IMG/VR virus record: IMGVR_UViG_3300029448_000032
Span: 1 to 60,124 of that record
Direction: 5' to 3' (one strand)
DNA: 60,124 bases
Source of the DNA: a virus
Shown here one piece after another: positions 41,276-49,789 of this stretch (positions are counted from its first letter, which is position 1; each line of letters opens with the position of its first letter). The notes beneath the pieces were generated by a model. That model did not search any database. It was not told the DNA's origin and saw only the letters and a list, made by a program, of their open reading frames with translations. Position numbers and translations under genes: made by a program.

Positions 41276-41647
41276 ATGGCACAAAATTTTAGAAGATATG
41301 CTCTTAGAAGCATTGGAACAACGGCAGCTGATGCTCCGGATGGAACGGATTTCAATTCGTATGATACAATCATAGGGATACATTTAGCAAACAGAACGAC
41401 TAACATGGTTAAAGCTACAGTATTTATTACAGATTATAATGATGACTCTGATGATGATCCAACTAATAATGCAGCAAATACTTATTACTTAATTAAAGAT
41501 GCTCCTATAGCCGCAGGAGGCGCATTACAACTAATGGATGGTGGAGCTAAAGTAGTTGTTCAAGATGGCGACAGACTTTGGATTCAAGCAGATACTGCTA
41601 ATAGTGTAGATGCTTGGGTTTCTGTAGTTGATGCAATCTCTACTTAA
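41276..41647 (+). CDS. Small beta-rich tail-associated protein
   Basis: 123 residues: ANRTTNMVKATVFITDY, an acidic loop DDSDDDPTNN, then DGDRLWIQADTANSVDAWVS. An all-beta structural protein; no enzymatic motif. Probably part of the tail or fibre base. Confidence 0.65.
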   Translation: MAQNFRRYALRSIGTTAADAPDGTDFNSYDTIIGIHLANRTTNMVKATVFITDYNDDSDDDPTNNAANTYYLIKDAPIAAGGALQLMDGGAKVVVQDGDRLWIQADTANSVDAWVSVVDAIST

Positions 41648-41657
41648 GGAGTAAATA

Positions 41658-42917
41658 ATGGGATACGTAGGTAATCAAACAAGTACTTCTTATACTTCAA
41701 TGGATAAACAAACCATTACAGGTTCTGGAGCTACGGCTTATACATTAAGTCATAGTGTAAGTTCAGAATCTGAGATAGAAGTATTTGTAAACAATATAAG
41801 ACAAGAAGGTGGATCAGGTAAAGCTTATACTGTATCTGGTACTACAATTACTTTTACAGAAGCTATAACGAGTTCTGATGAGTGCTACATTGTTTTTCAA
41901 GGGAAAGCTATACAGACTGTAGTGCCTCCTGATGGGAGTGTCGGAACTGCCAAGATATTAGACGATGCTGTGACAAGTGCCAAGCTGGACACGAATATCG
42001 CTATTGCTGGGGATTTGACTGTAGATACAAGCACCTTAAAGGTGGATAGTAGTGCAAATCAAGTAAGTGTAGGTCATACTGCTCCAACAGCCGTTTTAGA
42101 TGTAAGGCGAGGAGATGCAGATGGTAAGATAGCAGAGTTTCATACTAGCACAGGCTATGGTATTGAGTTAGGTTCAAGTCAAAACCACGCATACATAGAA
42201 GCTGGTTCAAGTCAGTCACTTCAACTGCATACTAATGGTGCAGAAAGGGCAAGAATTGACTCGTCTGGAACTTTGTTTGTTGGAAGAACTACTCAAATTA
42301 CCGCTAATGGTACAGGAGGTTTTCATACTTTTGAGCAAGGAGGAAATGCTCAATGGGTAGTAGCCGCTCACTGTAACCAATCTTCTAATTATGGGTATGT
42401 TGCTTATTATGCTACTGCACATGATGGTGCTAGTAATTCTTTTTTTATGGGAGTAGATACAGGTGCGGTAAGGTTTAGAGTTAATAGTGATGGAGATGTT
42501 GCAAATCACGATAATAGTTATGGTTCAACTTCTGATGAAAGAATTAAACAAGATATAAAAGATGCTAATTCTCAATGGGATGATATTAAAGCATTAAAAA
42601 TTCGTAATTACAAAAAGAAAGATGATGTTCGCCAATACAAGGATAAGGCTTGGGAGCAAATAGGTGTTGTTGCTCAAGAACTTGAAGCGGCAGGGATGGC
42701 AAAGTTAATAACAGAATCTTCCCCTGATGAACATGATATAAAATCATCAGCAGAGTTTGGAACATTAAATGAAGATGGCACTATTAAAGAAACTAAAGCT
42801 AAAGTTAAAAACGTAAAGTATTCTGTACTCTATATGAAAGCTATTAAGGCACTTCAAGAAGCAATGGCTAGGATTGAAACTCTTGAGACTAAAGTAAAAG
42901 CATTGGAGGGTAAATAA
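41658..42917 (+). CDS. Tail fibre with C-terminal S74 intramolecular chaperone
   Basis: 419 residues. N-terminal virion-attachment domain (YTLSHSVSSESEIEVFVNNI near 25-45), a beta-rich shaft, and from about residue 290 a peptidase S74 chaperone: TSDERIKQDI with the Ser-Asp cleavage site, WEQIGVVAQELE near 330 and a final coiled coil (LQEAMARIETLETKVKALEG). The chaperone aids trimer folding and cuts itself off. Confidence 0.9.
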   Translation: MGYVGNQTSTSYTSMDKQTITGSGATAYTLSHSVSSESEIEVFVNNIRQEGGSGKAYTVSGTTITFTEAITSSDECYIVFQGKAIQTVVPPDGSVGTAKILDDAVTSAKLDTNIAIAGDLTVDTSTLKVDSSANQVSVGHTAPTAVLDVRRGDADGKIAEFHTSTGYGIELGSSQNHAYIEAGSSQSLQLHTNGAERARIDSSGTLFVGRTTQITANGTGGFHTFEQGGNAQWVVAAHCNQSSNYGYVAYYATAHDGASNSFFMGVDTGAVRFRVNSDGDVANHDNSYGSTSDERIKQDIKDANSQWDDIKALKIRNYKKKDDVRQYKDKAWEQIGVVAQELEAAGMAKLITESSPDEHDIKSSAEFGTLNEDGTIKETKAKVKNVKYSVLYMKAIKALQEAMARIETLETKVKALEGK

Positions 42918-43949
42918 ATGCCATTATCAAGATTACTACCAGCGTCATTTGAGCAACCTAATCCAGTTAACTATGTAATAAATTCAGATATGGAGGTTAG
43001 CCAGAGGGGAACTTCATTTACAACTGCGAGTGGTTATGGAGCTTATACCTTAGATAGATGGATGTCTGGACACACTGTAACTGGTAAATTTTCTATCGCC
43101 CAAGTTGCAGATGCACCAACAGGATTTAAGCATAGTCTTAAAGCTACCTCTGCCTCTGCGTATTCAGCAGGAACTAATGAAGAATTTATTATTAGACAAA
43201 AGATTGAAGGACAAAATTGTATTTCTTTAGCTTTAGGTACTTCATCAGCAAAAACTGTTACCCTAAGTTTCTGGGTTAAATCATCTTTAACAGGAACTTT
43301 CTCAGGGGCATTTTTAAACTCTGCGGAAAACAGATGTTATGTTTTTACCTATGCTATTTCATCAGCGTCAACTTGGGAAAAGAAGGAAGTTACTGTTGCT
43401 TTAGATACGTCAGGTACATGGCTTACTACAAATGGAATTGGTCTTACTCTTTATTTTTCATTAGGTGCAGGGTCAGGGTTACAAGCAACAGCAGGGTCTT
43501 GGATAAGCACAAAGGATTTGACTACTAGCAGTTCGGTTAATTTAGTTGGAACTAATGCGGCTACTTGGCAGATAACAGGGGTCGTTCTTAATGAAGGTTC
43601 TAAAGCTGAAACCTTTAAAGAAAGCTACGCAGAGACACTAGACAAGTGTTTAAGGTATTATCAGAAACACCTTGGTTGGATAACCCAATTCAACAGAGGA
43701 TTAGATAATAATTATGATGCTCATGTAGTTAATAATGGTGTTAATGTTATTGGTTTTATGAGAGCTACCCCTACAGAAACTATTGCAAATGTGTATCGGT
43801 GGGACGCAGGCGACAGTAATTGGACTTCTGATTCTACAGCGTTTTCTGCGGCAATATCATCCAGTAGTCAAACTTTTGTAGAAGGTTATTATGGAAGACA
43901 AGACTGTAATGCTGTTAAGGCTGATTGGGAATTAATTGCAGAATTATAG
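42918..43949 (+). CDS. Tail fibre / carbohydrate-binding jelly-roll protein
   Basis: 343 residues beginning 1 base after the S74 fibre. NPVNYVINSDMEVSQRGTSF and YTLDRWMSG near 15-50 are found in receptor-type tail proteins of many marine phages; a beta-sandwich region with KTVTLSFWVKS follows, and the ETFKESYAETLDKCLRYYQK motif near 230 joins to a C-terminal domain. Likely a receptor-binding or adhesin protein. Confidence 0.75.
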   Translation: MPLSRLLPASFEQPNPVNYVINSDMEVSQRGTSFTTASGYGAYTLDRWMSGHTVTGKFSIAQVADAPTGFKHSLKATSASAYSAGTNEEFIIRQKIEGQNCISLALGTSSAKTVTLSFWVKSSLTGTFSGAFLNSAENRCYVFTYAISSASTWEKKEVTVALDTSGTWLTTNGIGLTLYFSLGAGSGLQATAGSWISTKDLTTSSSVNLVGTNAATWQITGVVLNEGSKAETFKESYAETLDKCLRYYQKHLGWITQFNRGLDNNYDAHVVNNGVNVIGFMRATPTETIANVYRWDAGDSNWTSDSTAFSAAISSSSQTFVEGYYGRQDCNAVKADWELIAEL

Positions 43950-43958
43950 GAGATTATT

Positions 43959-44132
43959 ATGAAGATTGAATCAGCAAAATACGCTATTGACCGAAAGATT
44001 GGTAGCCCAAATATTTTCGCAACGATAGATGGTGTTAAAATGACTGTACCACAAGATCCCGACAACATGCACTTCGCAGAAATACAAAAACAAGTTGCAG
44101 ACAAAAAGCTAACAATCAAGGAGGCTGACTAA
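43959..44132 (+). CDS. 57-residue small protein in the fibre cluster
   Basis: MKIESAKYAIDRKIGSPNIF ... LTIKEAD. ATAGGAG precedes the ATG, and its TAATG stop overlaps the next gene. A compact alpha/beta protein with no known role; small proteins like this often lie between fibre genes. Confidence 0.65.
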   Translation: MKIESAKYAIDRKIGSPNIFATIDGVKMTVPQDPDNMHFAEIQKQVADKKLTIKEAD

Positions 44133-44596
44133 TGCCCTATATCGGAAGTGAGCCATTAACAGGAGAATTTATTCTTCTGGATAGCATAAACACCTCTGCC
44201 ACAGCGACCTATGCTTTGACAAGAAGTGGCGCGGCATTTGCTCCAGCAAGCGCAAATCAGCTAATTGTGAGTCTTAATGGAATAACCCAGCAACCAGTAA
44301 ATGCGTTTACTGTTAGTGGAACAAATATCGTTTTTTCTGACTCGCTAAGTTCGTCTGATGTGATCGATTACATACTCTGCTTAGGAGAGGTAGGCAACTC
44401 TGTAACCCCTACTGATGGCTCAGTTAGTGGAGCAAAATTATCGTCTACCATTTACCGAGAAGGCATACGAATTAACTCTGGAACTATCACCAGCAATGTC
44501 ACGATTGCTTCTGGAGAACGAGGAATGGTTGCTGGGAATATCACTATAAATAGTGGGGTTACACTTACAATAAATGGGGAGCTTACAATTGTCTAA
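44132..44596 (+). CDS. Tail fibre attachment-type protein
   Basis: 154 residues: MPYIGSEPLTGEFILLDSIN, YALTRSGAAFAPASANQLIVSLNG, then a DGSVSGAKL segment. This arrangement repeats the N-terminal attachment domain of the fibre at 41658. The C-terminus is a Gly/Asn/Thr beta-repeat (INSGTITSNVTIASGERGM). Confidence 0.7.
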   Translation: MPYIGSEPLTGEFILLDSINTSATATYALTRSGAAFAPASANQLIVSLNGITQQPVNAFTVSGTNIVFSDSLSSSDVIDYILCLGEVGNSVTPTDGSVSGAKLSSTIYREGIRINSGTITSNVTIASGERGMVAGNITINSGVTLTINGELTIV

Positions 44597-45083
44597 ATTA
44601 TATGTAAATGAAATACATCCAAAAACAGAGGGTGGTGTTGTTGTAATACCAAATAGACCAGCCTTTTATGTTCATACTCCGGGGGGTAGTGCTGGAGGTG
44701 GTGGCGATGGTACGGCTAATGGATATTTAGCTTTTACCGTAACTAAACATAATATAGGAAGCCATTTTGATGGAACAAATTTTGTTTGTCCTGTAGCTGG
44801 ATTGTATAGTTTTACTTGGCACATTCTTTCTACTGGTGTCAATCCTCCCAACTGGCACTATGGGTTTATATCCCATGCTCCTTCTGGTGGTTCTTCCTCT
44901 GCTTACGCTTATTCACAAAGTTATCTTTACAATGAAGGCAATATACAAACAGGAACACATCACGGAGCTACTGTTACTATTCTTTGCGGTGCTGGAGATA
45001 CTACTTCTCTTTATCATTATGGAAATTACTGTGACGCACACCAATCAAATTATAGTTGGTTTAGTGGACATTTAATAGGATGA
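44589..45083 (+). CDS. C1q-like beta-jelly-roll tail protein
   Basis: About 164 residues. I prefer the TTG at 44589 (GGGGAG upstream) to the ATG at 44574. A Gly-rich linker (GGSAGGGGDG) is followed by a C1q-like pattern: FDGTNFVCPVAGLYSFTWHI near 70 and repeated Tyr/His/Ser strands. Possible receptor-binding tip. Confidence 0.65.
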   Translation: MSKLYVNEIHPKTEGGVVVIPNRPAFYVHTPGGSAGGGGDGTANGYLAFTVTKHNIGSHFDGTNFVCPVAGLYSFTWHILSTGVNPPNWHYGFISHAPSGGSSSAYAYSQSYLYNEGNIQTGTHHGATVTILCGAGDTTSLYHYGNYCDAHQSNYSWFSGHLIG

Positions 45084-45093
45084 GGAAACAGAT

Positions 45094-45660
45094 ATGTCAG
45101 GAATAATTCAAGCAACAAATCTTCAGGTTGATAATATAAAACATAGTGGTGGTACTACTGGGATGACTATTAACAGCAGTGGTGACATTATAGAAACTAA
45201 TTACGAGTTAGATAACTGGAGCCTTACAGCAAATTTTTTAACTAATAACGGTACAATTACAGGTTGGTCAAGTAATAATGGTTTAACAGGTTGGGCTAAA
45301 ATAGGCACTGGAATGACTGAAAGTTCTGGTGTATTTAGTTTTCCAAGAACAGGTCTTTACTCAGTAAGAGCACAGGCATCATTTATTTTAACGACTGATG
45401 ATACAGGTTGTAAGTTTCAAACTTATGTTACATTAAATAATAGTTCTTACAGTCAAGTTGCTGAAGCTACGTCAGGTATAACTGATAGTACAAGTACAGT
45501 TCAAGGAGCATACTCTGAAATTTTTGTAAATGTTACTGACACTTCTAATGTAAAAGTAAAATTTGTTTTAGCTTCAGCCGGAACAGATAATGGAATGTAT
45601 GGTAGTAATAGTTTTCAACGTACTGGAGTATTTTTTGAACGTAAGGGAGTATCACAATGA
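45094..45660 (+). CDS. C1q-like tail protein, paralogue 1
   Basis: 188 residues. N-terminal module LQVDNIKHSGGTTGMTINSS (residues 10-29) is shared with the next gene. The body ends TGLYSVRAQASFILTTDD ... like C1q/TNF-type trimeric jelly rolls. It overlaps the next gene by 4 bases. Confidence 0.7.
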   Translation: MSGIIQATNLQVDNIKHSGGTTGMTINSSGDIIETNYELDNWSLTANFLTNNGTITGWSSNNGLTGWAKIGTGMTESSGVFSFPRTGLYSVRAQASFILTTDDTGCKFQTYVTLNNSSYSQVAEATSGITDSTSTVQGAYSEIFVNVTDTSNVKVKFVLASAGTDNGMYGSNSFQRTGVFFERKGVSQ

Positions 45661-46181
45661 CAAGTACTTTAAAAGTAGACAATATAGCCCACACTGGCGG
45701 TACAACGGCTATGACTATCAATAGCAGTGGGTTAGTGTTACCTAAATCTTTAATACTTCAAGCTATTGCCACCAACACAGACCAATCTATTTCTGCGAAC
45801 ACTGCCACAGTTATTGAATGGGAAACTGTTGTGGTAGATACTGGTAGTTATTGGGATAGTACTAATCACAGATATACTCCAAGCGTTGCAGGGTATTACT
45901 TATGTTCTGGAACAATAAGGTCATCAGGAAATGCTGTATCTAAAAAACAAATAACTTGGCGTAAAAATGGGTCATCTGGTTCAGGAATTGAAGCTCGTTA
46001 TCAATTAACTGATGACTATTTGACAAGCAATAATCTTCCTGCACCAACTACACTAATTCAACTTAATGGTAGTGGGGATTATATAGACATTACATTTAAT
46101 TCTGAGGAGTCAATGACAGTATCTAGTTCTGATGAACCATCTCACTCAGAGATTAACATTATATTGGTACACGCAACATAG
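45657..46181 (+). CDS. C1q-like tail protein, paralogue 2
   Basis: 174 residues. TLKVDNIAHTGGTTAMTINS at residues 4-23 parallels the previous gene, but the body differs (DTGSYWDSTNHRYTPSVAGYY). A swapped receptor module on a shared attachment tag. Confidence 0.7.
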   Translation: MTSTLKVDNIAHTGGTTAMTINSSGLVLPKSLILQAIATNTDQSISANTATVIEWETVVVDTGSYWDSTNHRYTPSVAGYYLCSGTIRSSGNAVSKKQITWRKNGSSGSGIEARYQLTDDYLTSNNLPAPTTLIQLNGSGDYIDITFNSEESMTVSSSDEPSHSEINIILVHAT

Positions 46182-46190
46182 GAGGCACAC

Positions 46191-46682
46191 ATGGCACTAA
46201 CAAAGATTAATTACACTGGGCAAGGTGTTGTTCCTCATGCAAAGATGCCAACTGGTTCTACGTTGCAAACAGTTACTGCTGCTCAAGGTTCTGACAATAC
46301 TAATTCTACTAGTAACTGGACTGATACAGGTCTATTAGCTTCAATTACTCCTACGTCATCAAGCAGTAAAGTACTTGTACTTGTTACACATATTGCACAA
46401 GTGTCAAGAACAGTATCCGATAACTGGCTAGGTGGTATTAAATTGCTTAGAGGGAGTACAGTGATTGGTTGTGGCGATTCTTACACTATAGGTCAAACCC
46501 ATTCAAGTCACGACTTCGCAGGTAGCAATGGTGCGACTTACTGGTGGTGGAGTTCACACGAGTTAGACAGTCCAAGTACTACAAGCAGTACTACATATAA
46601 AACACAAAGTAGGGCAGATAGTTCTGGTAGTGTAATAACACTTTCTGAAAGCCGTATAACTTTAATGGAAATAGCCGCATGA
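46191..46682 (+). CDS. Beta-rich tail protein in the receptor cluster
   Basis: 163 residues: MALTKINYTGQGVVPHAKMP, a Ser/Thr-rich body with KVLVLVTHIAQVSR and a Trp/Tyr patch (ATYWWWSSHEL), ending LMEIAA. No signal. Similar in style to the two preceding proteins; another adhesin or fibre component. Confidence 0.65.
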   Translation: MALTKINYTGQGVVPHAKMPTGSTLQTVTAAQGSDNTNSTSNWTDTGLLASITPTSSSSKVLVLVTHIAQVSRTVSDNWLGGIKLLRGSTVIGCGDSYTIGQTHSSHDFAGSNGATYWWWSSHELDSPSTTSSTTYKTQSRADSSGSVITLSESRITLMEIAA

Positions 46683-46870
46683 GTGTAGAGCCAGAATTAA
46701 AAGTTGAACTGGAACTTGAAGCCCATGAAAAGGAGTGTGCATTGCGTTACCAAATGGTTGAGCAAAGATTATCAGCATTAGATAAAAGATTATGGCGACT
46801 AGAAGCTATGAGTATGGGATCTACAGCAACGATTCTAATATTAGCTGCAACTTTAATATTAAAACTTTAA
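46679..46870 (+). CDS. Small coiled-coil protein with C-terminal membrane helix
   Basis: 63 residues: a charged coiled coil (about 10-40) then STATILILAATLILKL. ATGA overlap with the fibre gene. A tail-anchored or holin-like accessory. Confidence 0.6.
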   Translation: MSVEPELKVELELEAHEKECALRYQMVEQRLSALDKRLWRLEAMSMGSTATILILAATLILKL

Positions 46871-46885
46871 GGAGGTTTTTAATAC

Positions 46886-47365
46886 ATGGATCCGTTAACA
46901 GTGGGCGCTGCGATTTCTACAGCAACAGCGGCTTTTAATGGGATCAAACAGGCTTTTAATGCGGGCCGAGATTTAGAGGCAATGGCGGGAGACCTATCAA
47001 GATGGATGGGCGCAGTGAGTGATGTAGACCATATTCACAAATCTTCCAAATCCCCTTCCATGTTAAAGAAAATGTTTGCTGCCCAAAGCGTAGAGCAGGA
47101 AGCGATAGAGTCATTTGCTGCAAAGAAAAAATTACAACAACAAAGAGATGATCTTAAGACATATATTATGTTTAGTCAGGGCACTAAAGCTTGGGATGAA
47201 CTTCTGCAGACAGAAGCTAATATTCGTAAACAAAGAAAGAAACTAATATACGAAGCAAAACAAAGAAGAGAATATATAATAAACGTAATAGGAGTTACGT
47301 TAGGATCAGCAGCTATTGTAGCTATGCTTACAGCAATAGCTTACATTATAATTAAGAATATATAA
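46886..47365 (+). CDS. Coiled-coil protein with C-terminal membrane helix
   Basis: 159 residues. An N-terminal amphipathic helix (VGAAISTATAAFNGIKQAFN), DHIHKSSKSPSMLKKMFAAQ, a long coiled coil (70-130) and a transmembrane helix (133-157). I recognise the type from marine phages but not its role; the position next to the holin suggests lysis or virion membrane contact. Confidence 0.65.
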   Translation: MDPLTVGAAISTATAAFNGIKQAFNAGRDLEAMAGDLSRWMGAVSDVDHIHKSSKSPSMLKKMFAAQSVEQEAIESFAAKKKLQQQRDDLKTYIMFSQGTKAWDELLQTEANIRKQRKKLIYEAKQRREYIINVIGVTLGSAAIVAMLTAIAYIIIKNI

Positions 47366-47366
47366 T

Positions 47367-47609
47367 ATGAAAGCTCGCTTAGCATACGGATATAGATTTA
47401 AAAATTGGCAAGTAGAACTCAGAGATTCAAAAGGTTCTTTCTTTGCTAATAACCGTTTAATGTTTAAAGGTCAATCACATGATGCTTTAAAGTTCTTTGT
47501 CGATGCATGTGACCACCCTTTAATATATAACAAATTTAGAAACCAAGCAAGAAAGGAAAAGAGATATGCTTCAGAATCTAATAGGACCAGTAACAGGACT
47601 GCTGGATAA
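47367..47609 (+). CDS. 80-residue hypothetical protein
   Basis: MKARLAYGYRFKNWQVELRD ... basic throughout. The last 14 codons overlap the holin start by 44 bases in another frame. Unrecognised. Confidence 0.6.
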   Translation: MKARLAYGYRFKNWQVELRDSKGSFFANNRLMFKGQSHDALKFFVDACDHPLIYNKFRNQARKEKRYASESNRTSNRTAG

Positions 47610-47961
47610 GTTTATTGAAGATAAGGATCAGAAAGCTAAACTTGCTCATGAGATAGCGACTATCGGCGAGAAGCACGCTCAAGAAGCTATGCTTGCTCAA
47701 CTAGAAGTAAACAAAGCCGAAGCAGCTAGTGGCTCTATATTTAAAGGTGGATGGCGACCTTTTATTGGATGGGTCTGTGGAGTTGCTTTTGCCTACCATT
47801 TTATACTACAACCTATTTTAATTTTTATATTAGCAACCTTTAGTGTTTCATTACCTAATCTACCTGAATTTGATATGAGTACATTACTACCTATATTAGG
47901 AGGAATGTTAGGAATCGGTGGATTACGTACATATGAGAAGCAAAAAGGGTTAACGAAATAA
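47566..47961 (+). CDS. 3TM-type holin (GTA_holin_3TM-like)
   Basis: 131 residues. N-terminal amphipathic and charged coil (KLAHEIATIGEKHAQEAMLA), then GSIFKGGWRPFIGWVCGVAF and two further hydrophobic segments, ending LGIGGLRTYEKQKGLTK. The WRPFIGWVC motif and GLRTYEK tail are typical of the three-helix holins of alphaproteobacterial phages and gene-transfer agents. It should permeabilise the inner membrane at lysis. GGAAAAGAGAT precedes the ATG. Confidence 0.8.
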   Translation: MLQNLIGPVTGLLDKFIEDKDQKAKLAHEIATIGEKHAQEAMLAQLEVNKAEAASGSIFKGGWRPFIGWVCGVAFAYHFILQPILIFILATFSVSLPNLPEFDMSTLLPILGGMLGIGGLRTYEKQKGLTK

Positions 47962-47967
47962 GAACAT

Positions 47968-47985
47968 AGTGTCTCCTATTAGAGA
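47968..47985 (+). promoter_or_regulatory. Putative phage RNA polymerase promoter before nrdJ
   Basis: AGTGTCTCCTATTAGAGA, 28 bases before the reductase start. Identical to the consensus of the four elements. Confidence 0.6.
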
Positions 47986-48012
47986 CCTGAACTTATTTTA
48001 AAAGGATATAAA

Positions 48013-49773
48013 ATGCAAGTAGATTTCATAGGACCAACAAAGAAAGTTTCTCAAGAAATAGACGAATTAAAGTATCGTCAGAAAGGAGAAAGCTTTAACG
48101 AAAAGATACAGAGAATATCTAGAGCTTTGAGCGATGATATTAATCACAGACATAGTTTAGAAGATATCTTAGGTACTATGAGGTTCTTACCAGCTGGCAG
48201 AGTACAATCAGCTATTGGATCTAATAGAATCACTACTGCTTATAACTGTTTTGTTTCAGGTAAAATAGAAGATAGTATGAATAGCATAATGGAGAAGGCT
48301 AGTGAAGCTGCTGAGACAATGCGTAGAGGAGGTGGCATTGGCTATGACTTCTCTAAGATACGGCCACGTGGTGACAGGATTAAATCTTTGGACTCACAAT
48401 CGTCGGGACCTGTTAGTTTTATGGCTATATTTGACGCTGTTTGCCAGACCATCGCGTCTTCAGGACATAGGCGGGGCGCTCAGATGGGCGTTTTACGGGT
48501 GGACCATCCGGACATTAAAGAGTTCGTTATGGCTAAACGTAATTCTGATAAGCTTACTGGGTTTAATGTTAGCGTTGGAATAACTGATGAATTTATGGAA
48601 GCACTAATAAATGAATCTGACGATTCTTTTCAATTAAAGTTTAATGACCAAGTATATGATACGATATCTGCAAAAGAGTTGTGGAAGGTTATTATGGAAT
48701 CCACATGGGATTGGGCAGAACCAGGAGTTTTATTTATAGATAGAATAGAAGAGATGAATAATCTTTCTTACTGTGAGAAGATAGCTGCTACTAATCCTTG
48801 TGGAGAGCAACCACTCCCTCCTTATGGAGCTTGCTTATTAGGAAGCTTTAATCTAACTAAGTACTTAGAAGAACACGATGTTGGAACTGAGTATAAACAT
48901 TATGTCTTTAACTTCGATCAATTCAAAAAAGATATACATGACGTAGTCAGAGCTATGGATAATGTTGTTGATAGAACTATATACCCACTAAAGAAACAAG
49001 CGGATGAAGCTAAAGACAAACGTAGAATGGGGCTTGGTGTAACTGGATTAGCTAATGCAGGAGAGATGTTACTACTACCATACGCTTCTGATAAGTTTAT
49101 GGTATGGGCAGAGAAAGTATTTGCTTGTTTAAGAGATAATACATATAAGGCTTCAGCTTTATTAGCAAAAGAGAAAGGTCCATTCCCACAATATAGACCA
49201 GAGTATTTGAAATCTAACTTTGTAAGAACATTACCAGCATCTGTTAAAAAATTAATAAGAGATCATGGTATTAGAAACTCTCATCTTACATCTATTGCTC
49301 CTACAGGAACTATTAGTTTAGTTGCTGACAATGTTTCAGGAGGTATTGAACCTGTATTTAGTCATTATTATGATAGAACTATTGAAACTTTTGAAGGTCC
49401 AAAAGTTGAAAGAGTAGAAGACTATGCTTACTCTCATGGAGTAAAAGGTAGAACTGCAAATGAAATTTCTGTTGATGAACATCTATCAGTATTATTACTA
49501 GCTCAACATTATATTGATAGTGCTTGTTCTAAGACATGTAATGTAGGGGATGAAGTTGAATACGATAAATTTCAACAGACTTATGTGGATGCCTGGAAAG
49601 GCGGGGCGAAGGGATGTACAACGTTCAGACTTAGTGGTAAAAGATACGGAATCCTTAATGCGCCCGTGGAAAAAGAAGAGGCGAGTACAAATGAGATTAA
49701 GGAAATTGAAGAACCGGAAAAAGTTGAAGCGTGCTTTTTTGACCCTACGACTGGGGCTAAGGAATGCGCTTAA
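48013..49773 (+). CDS. nrdJ: Class II (adenosylcobalamin-dependent) ribonucleotide reductase
   Basis: 586 residues. RRGGGIGYDFSKIRPRGD near 105, the radical-site NPCGEQPLPPYGACLLGSFN near 275-295, SIAPTGTISL near 430 and a C-terminal pair ACFFDPTTGAKEC that acts as redox cysteines. No small subunit gene is present, in keeping with class II. It makes deoxynucleotides and needs host B12. It sits alone among tail genes, preceded by its own phage-type promoter element. Confidence 0.93.
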   Translation: MQVDFIGPTKKVSQEIDELKYRQKGESFNEKIQRISRALSDDINHRHSLEDILGTMRFLPAGRVQSAIGSNRITTAYNCFVSGKIEDSMNSIMEKASEAAETMRRGGGIGYDFSKIRPRGDRIKSLDSQSSGPVSFMAIFDAVCQTIASSGHRRGAQMGVLRVDHPDIKEFVMAKRNSDKLTGFNVSVGITDEFMEALINESDDSFQLKFNDQVYDTISAKELWKVIMESTWDWAEPGVLFIDRIEEMNNLSYCEKIAATNPCGEQPLPPYGACLLGSFNLTKYLEEHDVGTEYKHYVFNFDQFKKDIHDVVRAMDNVVDRTIYPLKKQADEAKDKRRMGLGVTGLANAGEMLLLPYASDKFMVWAEKVFACLRDNTYKASALLAKEKGPFPQYRPEYLKSNFVRTLPASVKKLIRDHGIRNSHLTSIAPTGTISLVADNVSGGIEPVFSHYYDRTIETFEGPKVERVEDYAYSHGVKGRTANEISVDEHLSVLLLAQHYIDSACSKTCNVGDEVEYDKFQQTYVDAWKGGAKGCTTFRLSGKRYGILNAPVEKEEASTNEIKEIEEPEKVEACFFDPTTGAKECA

Positions 49774-49789
49774 AGTAGAGGAGATATAA

